Assembly: GCA_035541775.1 (NCBI GenBank)
Contig: DATKMP010000150.1
Coordinates: 1-11,974, forward strand
Direction: 5' to 3'
DNA from: DATKMP01 sp035541775
GTDB lineage: Bacteria; Bacteroidota; Ignavibacteria; UBA10030
DNA length: 11,974 nt
Shown: positions 1 to 10,748 of the stretch, one piece after another
How positions within the stretch are numbered: position 1 is the first letter of the stretch
Layout: each line of letters opens with the position of its first letter
Position numbers and translations under genes: made by a program
Notes under the pieces: generated by a model
What the model was told of the DNA's origin: nothing
Databases searched by the model: none
Seen by the model: only the letters and a program-made list of their open reading frames with translations

Positions 1-2
1 AA

Positions 3-944
3 ATACAAAAAGCAGTAATCACCGCAGCGGCACGCAATGAGCGGCTGTACCCTGCAGCAACAACCGTACAAAAATCCATGCTGCCGGTGATCGATGTGGA
101 TGGCATCAATAAACCCATTATTCAAATTATTGCCGAAGAAGCATTTCAAAGCGGCATCGAAGAATTGTGTATCGTTTGCGCCGCCGGCGACGAAGAACGG
201 TACCGGGAAAGTTTTCAAACGCTGTGCGAAACATCGCAGAAGTTGTATCCGCATAAATCATCGTCGGTACCGCAAGCGCAAAATATCAAGACGATGTTAG
301 ACCGATTGACGTTCGTCGTACAAGCAGAGCCGCGGGGATATGGCCACGCGGTCTATCAGGCAAAAGAGTTTGTCAAGAACGAGCCGTTTTTGTTACTGCA
401 CGGTGATTATTTGTACACGTCTTCCCTTCTTCACAAACGCTGTTCACGGCAAATCATCGAACTCGCCGAACACGAACATTGTTCTGTCGCAGCCGTAAAT
501 CCCACACTCGAACATCTTATCGGGAAATATGGTACTCTGACCGGAAGAAATTATAAAAACCTGAACGGCGTGTATCAGATCGAAAAAATTGTGGAAAAGC
601 CGTCCGTGAGCCAAGCAGAATTAGAATTGAAAACCGCCGGCTTGCGTGCCGGATTTTATTTATGTTTCTTTGGAATGTATGTGTTTCAGCCGATATTATT
701 CGACCTTCTCACCGAAGAACTCAAAACCGACTCGGGCGGACCTATTCTGTTGACGCCGGTGCAACAAAAATTGGCCGAGCAGGAAAAATATCTCGCTCTC
801 GAAATTCAAGGAAAACGGTACGATACCAGCAAAATCTTCGGGCTCTTTCAAGCACAATTGGCATTGGGCCTGGCGGGACAGTTGCGCGATGAAGTATTGA
901 CGACACTGTTGCAAACGCTTGCCGATTACAGAAAAGAGTCGTAA
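3..944 (+). CDS. GalU-like sugar-1-phosphate nucleotidyltransferase (5'-truncated by window edge)
   Basis: This is probably a UTP--glucose-1-phosphate uridylyltransferase-type enzyme, making a nucleotide sugar from a sugar-1-phosphate and NTP in the cytoplasm. The frame is open from base 3, and 313 residues are visible. The N-terminal strand (KAVITAAARNERLYPA) lies upstream of the first ATG at 78, so that ATG is internal and the true start is just outside the window, probably only a few residues away. Family-like features are VQKSMLPV with a following KPIIQIIAEEA, the central LLLHGDY acidic motif, VEKPS, the GMYVF strand, and GKRYDTSKIFGLFQAQLAL near the end. The nucleotide-binding loop is unusual: the usual AAGxGTR is AAARNER here, without either glycine. 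The length suits the GalU family (about 290-330 aa). A sugar-kinase/pyrophosphorylase fusion follows 7 nt downstream, so the two are probably co-transcribed. The family is fairly sure; the substrate, glucose-1-phosphate or another sugar, is not. Confidence 0.85.
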   Translation: MQKAVITAAARNERLYPAATTVQKSMLPVIDVDGINKPIIQIIAEEAFQSGIEELCIVCAAGDEERYRESFQTLCETSQKLYPHKSSSVPQAQNIKTMLDRLTFVVQAEPRGYGHAVYQAKEFVKNEPFLLLHGDYLYTSSLLHKRCSRQIIELAEHEHCSVAAVNPTLEHLIGKYGTLTGRNYKNLNGVYQIEKIVEKPSVSQAELELKTAGLRAGFYLCFFGMYVFQPILFDLLTEELKTDSGGPILLTPVQQKLAEQEKYLALEIQGKRYDTSKIFGLFQAQLALGLAGQLRDEVLTTLLQTLADYRKES

Positions 945-951
945 GAATCTC

Positions 952-4284
<3,333 letters not shown>

Positions 4285-4353
4285 AAGATTCGGCTAAATT
4301 TTTCCGGAGTCATTCCGAATTCCTCGTCGTTGCTTCTCTACAGAATTGTCCAT
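4285..4353. other. Convergent intergenic gap
   Basis: These 69 bp separate two convergent stop codons. A weak inverted repeat, ATTCGG at 4288-4293 and CCGAAT at 4315-4320, has a 21-nt loop. It could help terminate transcription from both sides, but it is too loose to call a terminator. Confidence 0.4.
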
Positions 4354-5727
4354 CTAACGGAGAAACAGCATTTTCCCCGTACGGGAATAACTGCAGGACG
4401 TAACGGCATAAAAATAAACGCCGCTTTGCACTGTCACCCCTTTTTCATTTCTTCCATTCCACTGCATCGAACAACGGCCTTGGTTATCCGTGGAGCAATT
4501 CAGAACGATTATTTTTCTTCCCCGGACATCGTAAATTGTTACACGAGCTTGCGCCTCGGGAGAACAAAAAAATTCTATCGTTGTCGTTTCATAAAATGGA
4601 TTGGGATAATTTTGTTCAAGAATCAATCCTGATATATTCTCAGAGGCATGAATTTGCAAGGGAGTCTGAAACGTAAAGAGTTGCGGTGACCACGCGGTAT
4701 CGATTCCATCAGAAGAACCGATATTCCATGAATACATTGAATTTTCTTGTAAGACATGTTCTGTCAAAAGAAAAGTCGTATCGCTGATGTTCGTGTAACA
4801 TATATCGGAAGACGGTGTTCGGAGATGGACGATATAATGGATATGGTCGGCGGCATCGCTGTCGCTGGATGATGTCCATCGAAGCTGAACTCGCATCGTT
4901 GTATCGAGTGTACTTTTATCGTCAGGATATAATAACTGAACCGCACTTGGAATATGATTGCTGTTGAGCACCGACAGCTGAAATGATTGTTGGCAGCTCT
5001 CCCCCTTTTCATCTATCACTTGCGCCGTTATCGTATGAGCGCCGATAAATTTTTTATCCGGTATTCCCGAAATCATCCCGCCGACAGTATCGATGCTCAG
5101 GAAAGAAGGAGCTGCGAGAAGTGCATAGTGCAAGCGGTCACTGTCGGGGTCTGCTCCTTGCACTTGATATTGATATCGGCGGTTCGTCCAAGCAATACAC
5201 AGAGGAGTCGAAGTGATCACCGGCGGCCGATCGATCGTCACAATGCCGTTCTGGATTTGCACGGGTACAGACTCGTTCGATCCATTTCGCAAATCGACGG
5301 AGTCGATCGTCAAGGCGCACACATTCGTTTTTAACGCTGTAAAAATTAACTTACAAAGTGAACCCGATCCGCTTACCGTTTTACCGCCAAGAATTGCCTG
5401 ATCGATAACAATCGTATTCGGAGCCGCCGGCGGAACCGGCTTCGGTGTAATGCCCAGAAAGATAGAATTACCGTTGCTTTCTAAAAACGAATTTCGTACC
5501 ACATCGCGGTACCGGAGAATGGTACTATCGAATGAAATCGCGATACTGACCGCAAAAAGATTCTCGGCATGTTCTATCCGCACATCGACGGTATCGTCAT
5601 TCAACGGTACAATCAACGACGAAGAAGGAACGAGCGTGATGGTCGGTTGTGCCGCCGATGAAGTATACAGAAAAAACAGGACACAGCATACTTCGGAAAC
5701 AACAATGATGATCGAGGTTATTCTCAC
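4354..5727 (-). CDS. Secreted cohesin-like/cadherin-like protein with T9SS C-terminal sorting domain
   Basis: This 457-residue exported protein is probably surface-attached or released through the type IX secretion system. Residues 1-26 form a signal peptide ending in TSSAAQ. Residues about 28-166 read as a cohesin-like beta domain (VDVRIEHAENLFAVSIAISFD, then a GSGSLCKLIF strand). Residues 168-255 resemble a cadherin/putative-Ig repeat (GADPDSDRLHY, GMISGIP, GAHTITAQVID). Residues 258-357 look FN3-like. The C-terminal 90 residues are a sorting domain: LEQNYPNPFYETTTIEF, VTIYDVRGRK, then GVYFYAV and the tail TGKMLFLR. The start is GTG at 5725-5727, with no strong ribosome binding site. It lies 28 bp after the stop of the upstream secreted protein, so translation may depend on the same transcript. 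No catalytic motif is visible; adhesion or scaffold roles are inferred only from domain types. Confidence 0.8.
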   Translation of the reverse strand: MRITSIIIVVSEVCCVLFFLYTSSAAQPTITLVPSSSLIVPLNDDTVDVRIEHAENLFAVSIAISFDSTILRYRDVVRNSFLESNGNSIFLGITPKPVPPAAPNTIVIDQAILGGKTVSGSGSLCKLIFTALKTNVCALTIDSVDLRNGSNESVPVQIQNGIVTIDRPPVITSTPLCIAWTNRRYQYQVQGADPDSDRLHYALLAAPSFLSIDTVGGMISGIPDKKFIGAHTITAQVIDEKGESCQQSFQLSVLNSNHIPSAVQLLYPDDKSTLDTTMRVQLRWTSSSDSDAADHIHYIVHLRTPSSDICYTNISDTTFLLTEHVLQENSMYSWNIGSSDGIDTAWSPQLFTFQTPLQIHASENISGLILEQNYPNPFYETTTIEFFCSPEAQARVTIYDVRGRKIIVLNCSTDNQGRCSMQWNGRNEKGVTVQSGVYFYAVTSCSYSRTGKMLFLR

Positions 5728-5755
5728 CGGAACGAACAGTCGATACTATCAATTG

Positions 5756-8158
5756 TTATTTTAACAGCAACATTTTTTTCATCGAATAAAAACTCCCCCG
5801 CCGCCCATGGGACGCCGCACCCCAATCGGCATCCTGCGATTGTATCGGTACAGCGGACAATCGATAAAAATAAATTCCACTGGCAAGATGAGAGGCATGA
5901 AACGTTACCTGATGAGTGCCCGCGCCCTGTATTTCTTGTTCCAATGTTGCAACGTCTCTTCCGAGAATATCGTACACGCGAATATCAATCATACAAGGAA
6001 CAGGAAGTTGATACGATATGATGGTGACCGGATTAAAAGGATTGGGATAATTTTGCGCTAATGCAAACGACAAGGGTGCATTTGCTTCAGAAATTTCTTT
6101 CTGCCCAATGTTGAGAGAAAGTTCTTTATTTTCCGCATCCCTTGCTTTCACCGATTGGATAGAAACCGTACCGTTCTTTTCGTCAGACCGATTTTTAAAA
6201 ATTAAATTTGCAATCGTCCCCTTGCTGCTTAAGCCATAAGGAGTGCCAATAAAAGCGGCATCCAAAACAACTTCATCGCCCTTCGACGTTGCTGCCATAA
6301 AACAATCATCGTTGTTCATCTCGCCGCATTTTTCATATCCGGAATATTCCCATTGGGAGGACGGATATTGTGTTGAAACAGATAATGCGTGCAATCGTTC
6401 CACATCTCCGGCAATCGTGAGAGGGACGACGATCGTTCCGTTTCCATGAAACGCAGGTTCTTGAGCCGATAAAACAATATTCGCTGAATACGTTTTGCAC
6501 AATTGATGGCACGCAGATTTTCCATACCCCATCGAAAAAGTAACAAGGTCTTCAAATTGAATTTGCCCGTCGGGATTGGGCATCGAAAAATACATTCCGT
6601 CAGAATTCGTGGGGCCAATATCGAATTTCGATTTATAACCGGATGTGGTGCTATCCTTATTGCTAAAATACGCAAGCGCAAACTGGACGATGTCGTCGAA
6701 ATTAATTTTTCCGTCTCCACAGGTTGTATAATTATTCTGAGATGTAAAATCGCCGAGATAAAATTTGATAACGCCGGAATGTGCAGCCGTTTGAATCTTC
6801 GTCTGCGAATCGTCTGTAACATACCGTGCATCGACACCCGTCATCGTAATCGAATCGCACCCGGGTTGAAGGATGGTAAAATTTAATGCTGCCAGATATT
6901 TGCCGGCGGCAGGCAAGACATTGATGTTGCTGCTTGCACCCACATCGATCTTTAATTTTCCCGATGCAATTCGTTGAGTAGCAAGAAAATCAAACATCGT
7001 TCCATTTTTTACTGCCAGAGAAGCTTTCGTCGTATCCCAATTCACGATAAACTCCGCTGCGCTCAACGACTGCGTTCCTTTCGGCACAACAAAGAATGTC
7101 AACACCGGTGAATTGTACGACCAATCGTCTGGAGCATACAATGTTCCATTTCCCATGCCCGCATGGGGAAACAAGACTGCATGATTTGTATCGGCTTGGC
7201 ATGAATCGCTTGTTAAAAATAATTCTAGTCCAGACAGAACCATTGACGGTATGATTCGTACGCCAAAATTATCGAACCGGCTGGTTTGATTTGCTGATGT
7301 TCCGTATGCCCAGTAGAAACCAAAATTCGTGAGCACCGTTGAAGTGTACGTGGTATCGATGGTTGCCGATCCTTTTTGACTGGTGACACCTGTCGATGGA
7401 TCGGACCATTTGGTCGCGCCGTCATCGCGAACATACAAATACCAATAATCTCCATGAGGGTCGTAACGCACTCTCACGCTGGCATAATTATTCACAGCGC
7501 TGATATCGCTAACGCCGGAACTGATGATGGTGGTAAGTGTTCCTGTCAAACCTCCGGAGAATTTTACCAATCGAATTGGATTTGGCGTACCAGAACCTCC
7601 ATACACGATTGCATATCCATTGCCTGCATTCGCACCTATAAAAATACCGTTAGTGGAAGCAAGAATAATTGCCGTTCCATAACTCCCCGGCGACATTCCT
7701 GATGGATGCGAGGATCTATTGAACCGAAAATTAAATGTCCACTCAACCGCAGCCGTATCCGCGTGGAGTGTTTGATTGTAGGTTGAAGAAAAAGATTGAG
7801 TAAGTCCGCTTACATAAACCACCCCATTACTGTTCGTGTCGGCAGAAATATCATTGGTAAGTTCCAGACATGAATCGGATGTGATATCGACGCCGCCATT
7901 GCCGCCGGTCACGGTTATGGAATATGTCGTCGGTGATCCGGTATTGAGAGCTGTTCGATTAAAGTTATCGAAGAATACTTGCGTCTGCCCGACTGCGAGT
8001 GTGCCGCTGGATGCCAGCATGAAAAATAAAAGAATTGGACTGAACCAATGGTGGATGAAATGCGTTACGAAGAGATCCTTGTCGTTCAATCTCTTGTCGG
8101 TCTCACAATACCTGCATAACGGTTCCCCGAAGCGGGAGAGAAAAGAATTGTTTTTCAT
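5756..8158 (-). CDS. Secreted cohesin/dockerin-containing modular protein with T9SS sorting domain
   Basis: This is an 800-residue exported protein. A long charged N-region precedes a hydrophobic segment at about 39-57 (FSPILLFFMLASSGTLAVGQ), giving an extended signal peptide. Residues 60-302 form a beta-rich region opening with FFDNFNR and closing with RFDNFGVRI, like LamG/jelly-roll modules. Residues 305-465 look cohesin-like (LTFFVVPKG, FIVNWDTTKASL). Residues 467-548 hold two dockerin-like calcium loops, CGDGKINFDDIVQFALAYF and NPDGQIQFEDLVTFSMGYG. Residues 557-685 look like a second cohesin-like domain. The rest is a T9SS sorting domain (FALAQNYPNPFNPVTIISY, VYDILGRD, GIYFYRLSA) ending MKKMLLLK. 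About 21 extra residues sit between the last two strands of that domain. ATG 8158 is chosen over in-frame GTG 8164 because AAGGAG lies 5 nt upstream of the ATG. No enzyme motif is seen; a structural or binding role is inferred. Confidence 0.83.
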   Translation of the reverse strand: MKNNSFLSRFGEPLCRYCETDKRLNDKDLFVTHFIHHWFSPILLFFMLASSGTLAVGQTQVFFDNFNRTALNTGSPTTYSITVTGGNGGVDITSDSCLELTNDISADTNSNGVVYVSGLTQSFSSTYNQTLHADTAAVEWTFNFRFNRSSHPSGMSPGSYGTAIILASTNGIFIGANAGNGYAIVYGGSGTPNPIRLVKFSGGLTGTLTTIISSGVSDISAVNNYASVRVRYDPHGDYWYLYVRDDGATKWSDPSTGVTSQKGSATIDTTYTSTVLTNFGFYWAYGTSANQTSRFDNFGVRIIPSMVLSGLELFLTSDSCQADTNHAVLFPHAGMGNGTLYAPDDWSYNSPVLTFFVVPKGTQSLSAAEFIVNWDTTKASLAVKNGTMFDFLATQRIASGKLKIDVGASSNINVLPAAGKYLAALNFTILQPGCDSITMTGVDARYVTDDSQTKIQTAAHSGVIKFYLGDFTSQNNYTTCGDGKINFDDIVQFALAYFSNKDSTTSGYKSKFDIGPTNSDGMYFSMPNPDGQIQFEDLVTFSMGYGKSACHQLCKTYSANIVLSAQEPAFHGNGTIVVPLTIAGDVERLHALSVSTQYPSSQWEYSGYEKCGEMNNDDCFMAATSKGDEVVLDAAFIGTPYGLSSKGTIANLIFKNRSDEKNGTVSIQSVKARDAENKELSLNIGQKEISEANAPLSFALAQNYPNPFNPVTIISYQLPVPCMIDIRVYDILGRDVATLEQEIQGAGTHQVTFHASHLASGIYFYRLSAVPIQSQDADWGAASHGRRGSFYSMKKMLLLK
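5789..5851 (-). repeat. GC-rich insertion inside the sorting domain
   Basis: This segment encodes about 21 residues (VPIQSQDADWGAASHGRRGS plus F) between YRLSA and YSMKKMLLLK. The neighbouring paralogous sorting domain passes from GVYFYAV to TGKMLFLR with no such insert. The part at about 5796-5822 is far richer in G+C than the surrounding gene and contains the 8-bp palindrome CCCATGGG. A small repeat inserted in frame is the likely origin; this is inference. Confidence 0.5.
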
Positions 8159-8163
8159 AATCA

Positions 8164-8169
8164 CTCCTT
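8164..8169 (-). promoter_or_regulatory. Ribosome binding site, AAGGAG
   Basis: AAGGAG on the minus strand ends 5 nt before the ATG at 8156-8158. It overlaps the alternative GTG at 8162-8164, which makes the ATG the better start for the 800-residue secreted protein. Confidence 0.8.
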
Positions 8170-8467
8170 GATTAATGTTCGTTATCCTTTAATTATCACG
8201 CATCACAACATTCATGATCCCTTGTATGAATCCTCTGTGAAGTAGTACTGAAAATTTTAATAGTTATTGTCGAATTTGTTGTTATCCTTCATTCTTAAAT
8301 CGTTGATAATAAAAATGCATGCACAGTGTAATGTTTTTTGGATTTTGTTTCTTCCCTGGTTGTCACTCCCGATCCCGAACTATCGTTTTTCTTTTTCTAT
8401 TCTTTCGTCTCTTTCTTTTAATTGTGTGATCACCTCTAAACACCCGTTTGTTATTTATTCCTAATTA
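8170..8467 (-). other. Long untranslated leader of the secreted-protein operon
   Basis: About 300 nt lie between the predicted transcription start near 8467 and the first gene. On the transcript strand the 5' part is purine-rich. Only very short ORFs are present, such as ATGAAGGATAAC... (10 codons) and ATGAATGTTGTG... (8 codons). I recognise no riboswitch or attenuator, and a plus-strand ORF across it at 8267-8464 has no protein-like features. Confidence 0.4.
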
Positions 8468-8473
8468 TAAGAA

Positions 8474-8502
8474 ATAATACTATACTTTTAAAACATTGTC
8501 AA
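8474..8502 (-). promoter_or_regulatory. Consensus sigma-70-type promoter
   Basis: On the minus strand TTGACA (8502-8497) is followed by exactly 17 nt and TATTAT (8479-8474). This is a perfect -35 box, optimal spacing and a one-mismatch -10 box, pointing at the two secreted-protein genes. It differs from the TTG/TAnnTTTG promoters described for many Bacteroidetes. A TSS near 8467 would give a leader of about 310 nt. Confidence 0.65.
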
Positions 8503-8571
8503 GAAAATAAAACAACGATTGTTTTGATTTCAAAATATTATTTTGGAAAGCGTCTATCGACAAGGAGTAGG

Positions 8572-8621
8572 AGGCCGATGATTATGACAAACACAGTTTG
8601 TACCTGTGTTAAATCGTCATC
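8572..8621. repeat. Stem-loop repeat, copy 1
   Basis: The core is ACAAAC (8587-8592), loop ACA, GTTTGT (8596-8601), then ACCTGTGTT. The left flank AGGCCGATGATTATG is related to that of the copy near 9048. An outer GATGA (8577-8581) and TCATC (8617-8621) also pair. Confidence 0.65.
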
Positions 8622-8757
8622 TCTCTGCGTTCTTTTTTGCTGTCTTTCTCGATGCTGCCAATATCGCTAACAGTTCCCGGCGTTCTTTGAGAAGTGGTTG
8701 TTTCATCATTCTTGATGACCGTCTCTTTTACGAATTCCAAAATATTTACTGTTTAAC
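8622..8757. other. Intergenic stretch without a recognised gene
   Basis: An ORF open on the plus strand from 8606 to 8839 crosses this stretch and enters the foldback. Its translation shows no domain-like features, and it has no convincing ribosome binding site, so I treat the stretch as non-coding. Confidence 0.4.
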
Positions 8758-8925
8758 CTTTTTCTCCAAAGTGACCTACGAAAAATATGGCTTGAAAAAC
8801 GAGAATATGTCGGGATTTATATGCAAAAATATTGTTTGAGCGAAGCCGTAGGCGGAGCGAGTTTATTTTTTGCAGGAGACATATTTGAAGTTTTATCCAT
8901 ATTTTTCGTTAGTTTTGAACTTTTG
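8758..8925. repeat. Long imperfect foldback (inverted repeat)
   Basis: CGAAAAATATGG (8779-8790) is matched perfectly by CCATATTTTTCG (8897-8908). Moving inward, AAAAAC pairs with GTTTT, ATATGTC with GACATAT, and GCAAAAATA with TATTTTTTGC after a one-base gap. Moving outward, CCAAA (8766-8770) faces the TTTTGG ending near 8926. The central loop is the G+C-rich stretch at about 8838-8861, beginning GAGCGAAGCCG and ending GGAGCGAG. It resembles a MITE or REP-pair structure. No transposase is nearby. Confidence 0.7.
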
Positions 8926-8951
8926 GTTCTTTTCTTTCAAGAGAAAAGAAC
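8926..8951. repeat. Perfect 10-bp hairpin
   Basis: GTTCTTTTCT (8926-8935) and AGAAAAGAAC (8942-8951) form a perfect 10-bp stem with a 6-nt loop TTCAAG. It directly adjoins the long foldback and could be part of the same element. There is no adjacent U-run in either direction, so it is not a classic terminator. Confidence 0.7.
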
Positions 8952-8965
8952 AGAGCAAAAGAATA

Positions 8966-9235
8966 AATCATGACTATCAATTGTTAATCGACTATCAAAA
9001 ATCATCAATTCGCAAATCAACAACTCAATAAATCAACTGTCAACCGAAGGCCTATGATGATTACAAACGCAGTTTGTACCTATTTCCATCATCATTTGTA
9101 AATCGCAAATCACTAAATCATTAAAACGACCATCGACAATCATTAAATCCATAAATCGAACATCACCAAATCTTCAAATCAGTAAATCGTCAATTGTAAA
9201 TTGGAAATCATCAATTGTCAATTGTAAATCTCCCT
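8966..9235. repeat. Degenerate AATC / CAATTG-rich repeat tract
   Basis: AAATC, AATCATC and CAATTG units recur irregularly on both sides of the second stem-loop copy. The clearest repeat is GTCAATTGTAAAT at 9189-9201 and again at 9217-9229. The tract ends at the stop codon of the sugar-phosphate transferase. No ORF is supported. Confidence 0.6.
9048..9095. repeat. Stem-loop repeat, copy 2
   Basis: The core is a perfect 7-bp stem, TACAAAC (9062-9068), loop GCA, GTTTGTA (9072-9078), followed by CCTATT. The left flank AGGCCTATGATGATT parallels copy 1, and outer GATGAT and ATCATC also pair. Confidence 0.68.
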
Positions 9236-9238
9236 CCC

Positions 9239-10708
9239 TCAATACGCTCCTTTTCCAAACAACACCACTGGAATGGTCGCAAAAAGGATTTCAAGGTCAA
9301 ATAATAGAGAGTGATTTTCAGCATAATACAAATCCAACCAGATCATCTCTTTGAAACCGATACCGCTTCTACCTGAAACCTGCCATAAACCCGTAATCCC
9401 CGGCTTTGTGCGTTCACGCTCTTTAATAAGATCCCAGTATTCTTCTGGTTCATCGACTTTTTCAAAATCACTGATGGGGAGCGGCCTTGGCCCCACAATA
9501 CTCATATCGCCTTTTATGACATTGATGAATTGCGGCAGTTCATCGATGCTAAATTTTCTAATAAATTTTCCGACTCTCGTAATTCTCGGATCATCCTTCA
9601 TTTTAAACAACGCGCCATCGCTTTCATTTTGTTCAAACAGCGTTTCTTTTAGTTCATCGGCGTTTAAAACCATGCTCCGGAATTTATAGAACTCGAATGT
9701 TTTTCCATTTTTCAACGATGCTCGTGTTTGTTTAAAAAAAAACGGACATCCGCTTTCAATCATGATGGCGATTGCGGTAAGAATCAAAATAGGACTTGTC
9801 AAAAAAAGCATTGTGCCCGCAACGACAAGATCGAATAATCGCTTCATCCTGTTCCGGATGAACTCAATATGAGTTCTATCGGTGGTATGCAGGGTGATCC
9901 CGGCAATATCAAAGACCTTCGCTAATTTTAAAAGCCGATCGGATTCCATGGAAAGGATTTTCAGTTTTACCTGTTGGCGCCTGCATATTTCGAGCACCGA
10001 TGAGTACCCATTAACAACCAATGATGAAGACGGAATAAAAATTCTATCGATATGATTCAAAAAAATGACCGGTTCAATTTCCGAGAGAGGAAATCGCGGT
10101 ACCATAGTGCCATGGATTTCTACCGAAGATAACGGAATATTTTTAGACGTAATGATTCCCTTGATGTCATATCCTAATTCCGGAAAATTCTGAAAACGAT
10201 GAATGATGTTCATCTCCGCGCTATCATATCCCAGCAATAAAGAATTGTGCCTTCCGTACCCTCTTCGCTGCATTACTTCATTAAATCGAAACAGAAATAT
10301 TCTTGAAACAATCAATGCAAACGGCACGATGATTAAAAACAAAAGTGTGAACCTTCTTGGATACCAGCTATAACAAAAAATCGATAACGACGAAAGAATA
10401 ATAAGAGCTGATAAAATATATGCCTTTCCCATTAAATAATATTGCTGCTGCAAATTGCTGTGAAACGAAGCACGATACACTCCCAGCAACGCCGCAACGC
10501 CCATTATGACGATACAAAAATAAACTCCCAATTCACAAAAATATTCAGAAGAATATGGAAGAATATTGGGAAAAAGTTTACGCAAGATCGTTGCTGCAAT
10601 CACGCACATAGCAATCGATAAAATATCTGTCCCCATCGCAATAGCTATATAAATACTTCGCCAATTGCGGTGAAGTTTTGTTTTTATAATTTCGCTTTCA
10701 TCATTCAT
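9239..10708 (-). CDS. Undecaprenyl-phosphate sugar-1-phosphate transferase (WcaJ/WbaP-type polyisoprenyl-phosphate hexose-1-P transferase)
   Basis: This integral membrane enzyme should start exopolysaccharide or capsule synthesis by moving a hexose-1-phosphate from a UDP-sugar to undecaprenyl phosphate. The 489 residues match the full-length class. Predicted membrane segments are at about 18-41, 57-79, 95-114 and 119-141, followed by a cytoplasmic nucleotide-binding-like domain (about 150-280) and the re-entrant/membrane helix at 291-316. The catalytic domain holds FFKQTR (324-329), KFRSM (342-346), DDPRITRVGKFIRKFSIDELPQ (372-393) with the Asp-Glu dyad at 389-390, GDMSIVGPRP (400-409) and KPGITGLWQVSGR (435-447). 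The start is ATG 10708, with TAGGTAAA-type purines about 9 nt upstream. The upstream WecG/TagA-like gene has the same orientation, but 0.9 kb of repeat-laden DNA lies between, so a private promoter is likely. The donor sugar (glucose, galactose or other) cannot be decided. Confidence 0.92.
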   Translation of the reverse strand: MNDESEIIKTKLHRNWRSIYIAIAMGTDILSIAMCVIAATILRKLFPNILPYSSEYFCELGVYFCIVIMGVAALLGVYRASFHSNLQQQYYLMGKAYILSALIILSSLSIFCYSWYPRRFTLLFLIIVPFALIVSRIFLFRFNEVMQRRGYGRHNSLLLGYDSAEMNIIHRFQNFPELGYDIKGIITSKNIPLSSVEIHGTMVPRFPLSEIEPVIFLNHIDRIFIPSSSLVVNGYSSVLEICRRQQVKLKILSMESDRLLKLAKVFDIAGITLHTTDRTHIEFIRNRMKRLFDLVVAGTMLFLTSPILILTAIAIMIESGCPFFFKQTRASLKNGKTFEFYKFRSMVLNADELKETLFEQNESDGALFKMKDDPRITRVGKFIRKFSIDELPQFINVIKGDMSIVGPRPLPISDFEKVDEPEEYWDLIKERERTKPGITGLWQVSGRSGIGFKEMIWLDLYYAENHSLLFDLEILFATIPVVLFGKGAY

Positions 10709-10748
10709 ATAATTTACCTACAAGAGACATCTGAAAAACTATTTTAAA

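Noticed and set aside
919..951. TTG at 919 as start of the kinase/pyrophosphorylase fusion
   Set aside because: It would overlap the upstream gene by 26 bp, whereas ATG 952 sits neatly 7 nt after its stop; the extra 11 residues show no family features.
4288..4320. Bidirectional terminator between the convergent operons
   Set aside because: Only a 6-bp stem with a 21-nt loop and no T-run after the stem.
8162..8164. GTG two codons upstream as start of the 800-aa secreted protein
   Set aside because: The AAGGAG ribosome binding site overlaps this GTG and is correctly spaced for ATG 8158 instead.
8267..8464. Plus-strand 65-codon ORF in the operon leader
   Set aside because: No ribosome binding site, low-complexity hydrophobic translation, and it lies antisense to the predicted leader.
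8606..8839. Plus-strand 77-codon ORF
   Set aside because: It runs from a stem-loop repeat into one arm of the foldback; the translation has no recognisable domain.
8926..8951. Rho-independent terminator
   Set aside because: Strong stem, but no U-run on either side and no gene ending nearby.
8966..9235. CRISPR array
   Set aside because: Repeats are short, irregular and unevenly spaced, with no constant repeat/spacer unit and no cas genes.
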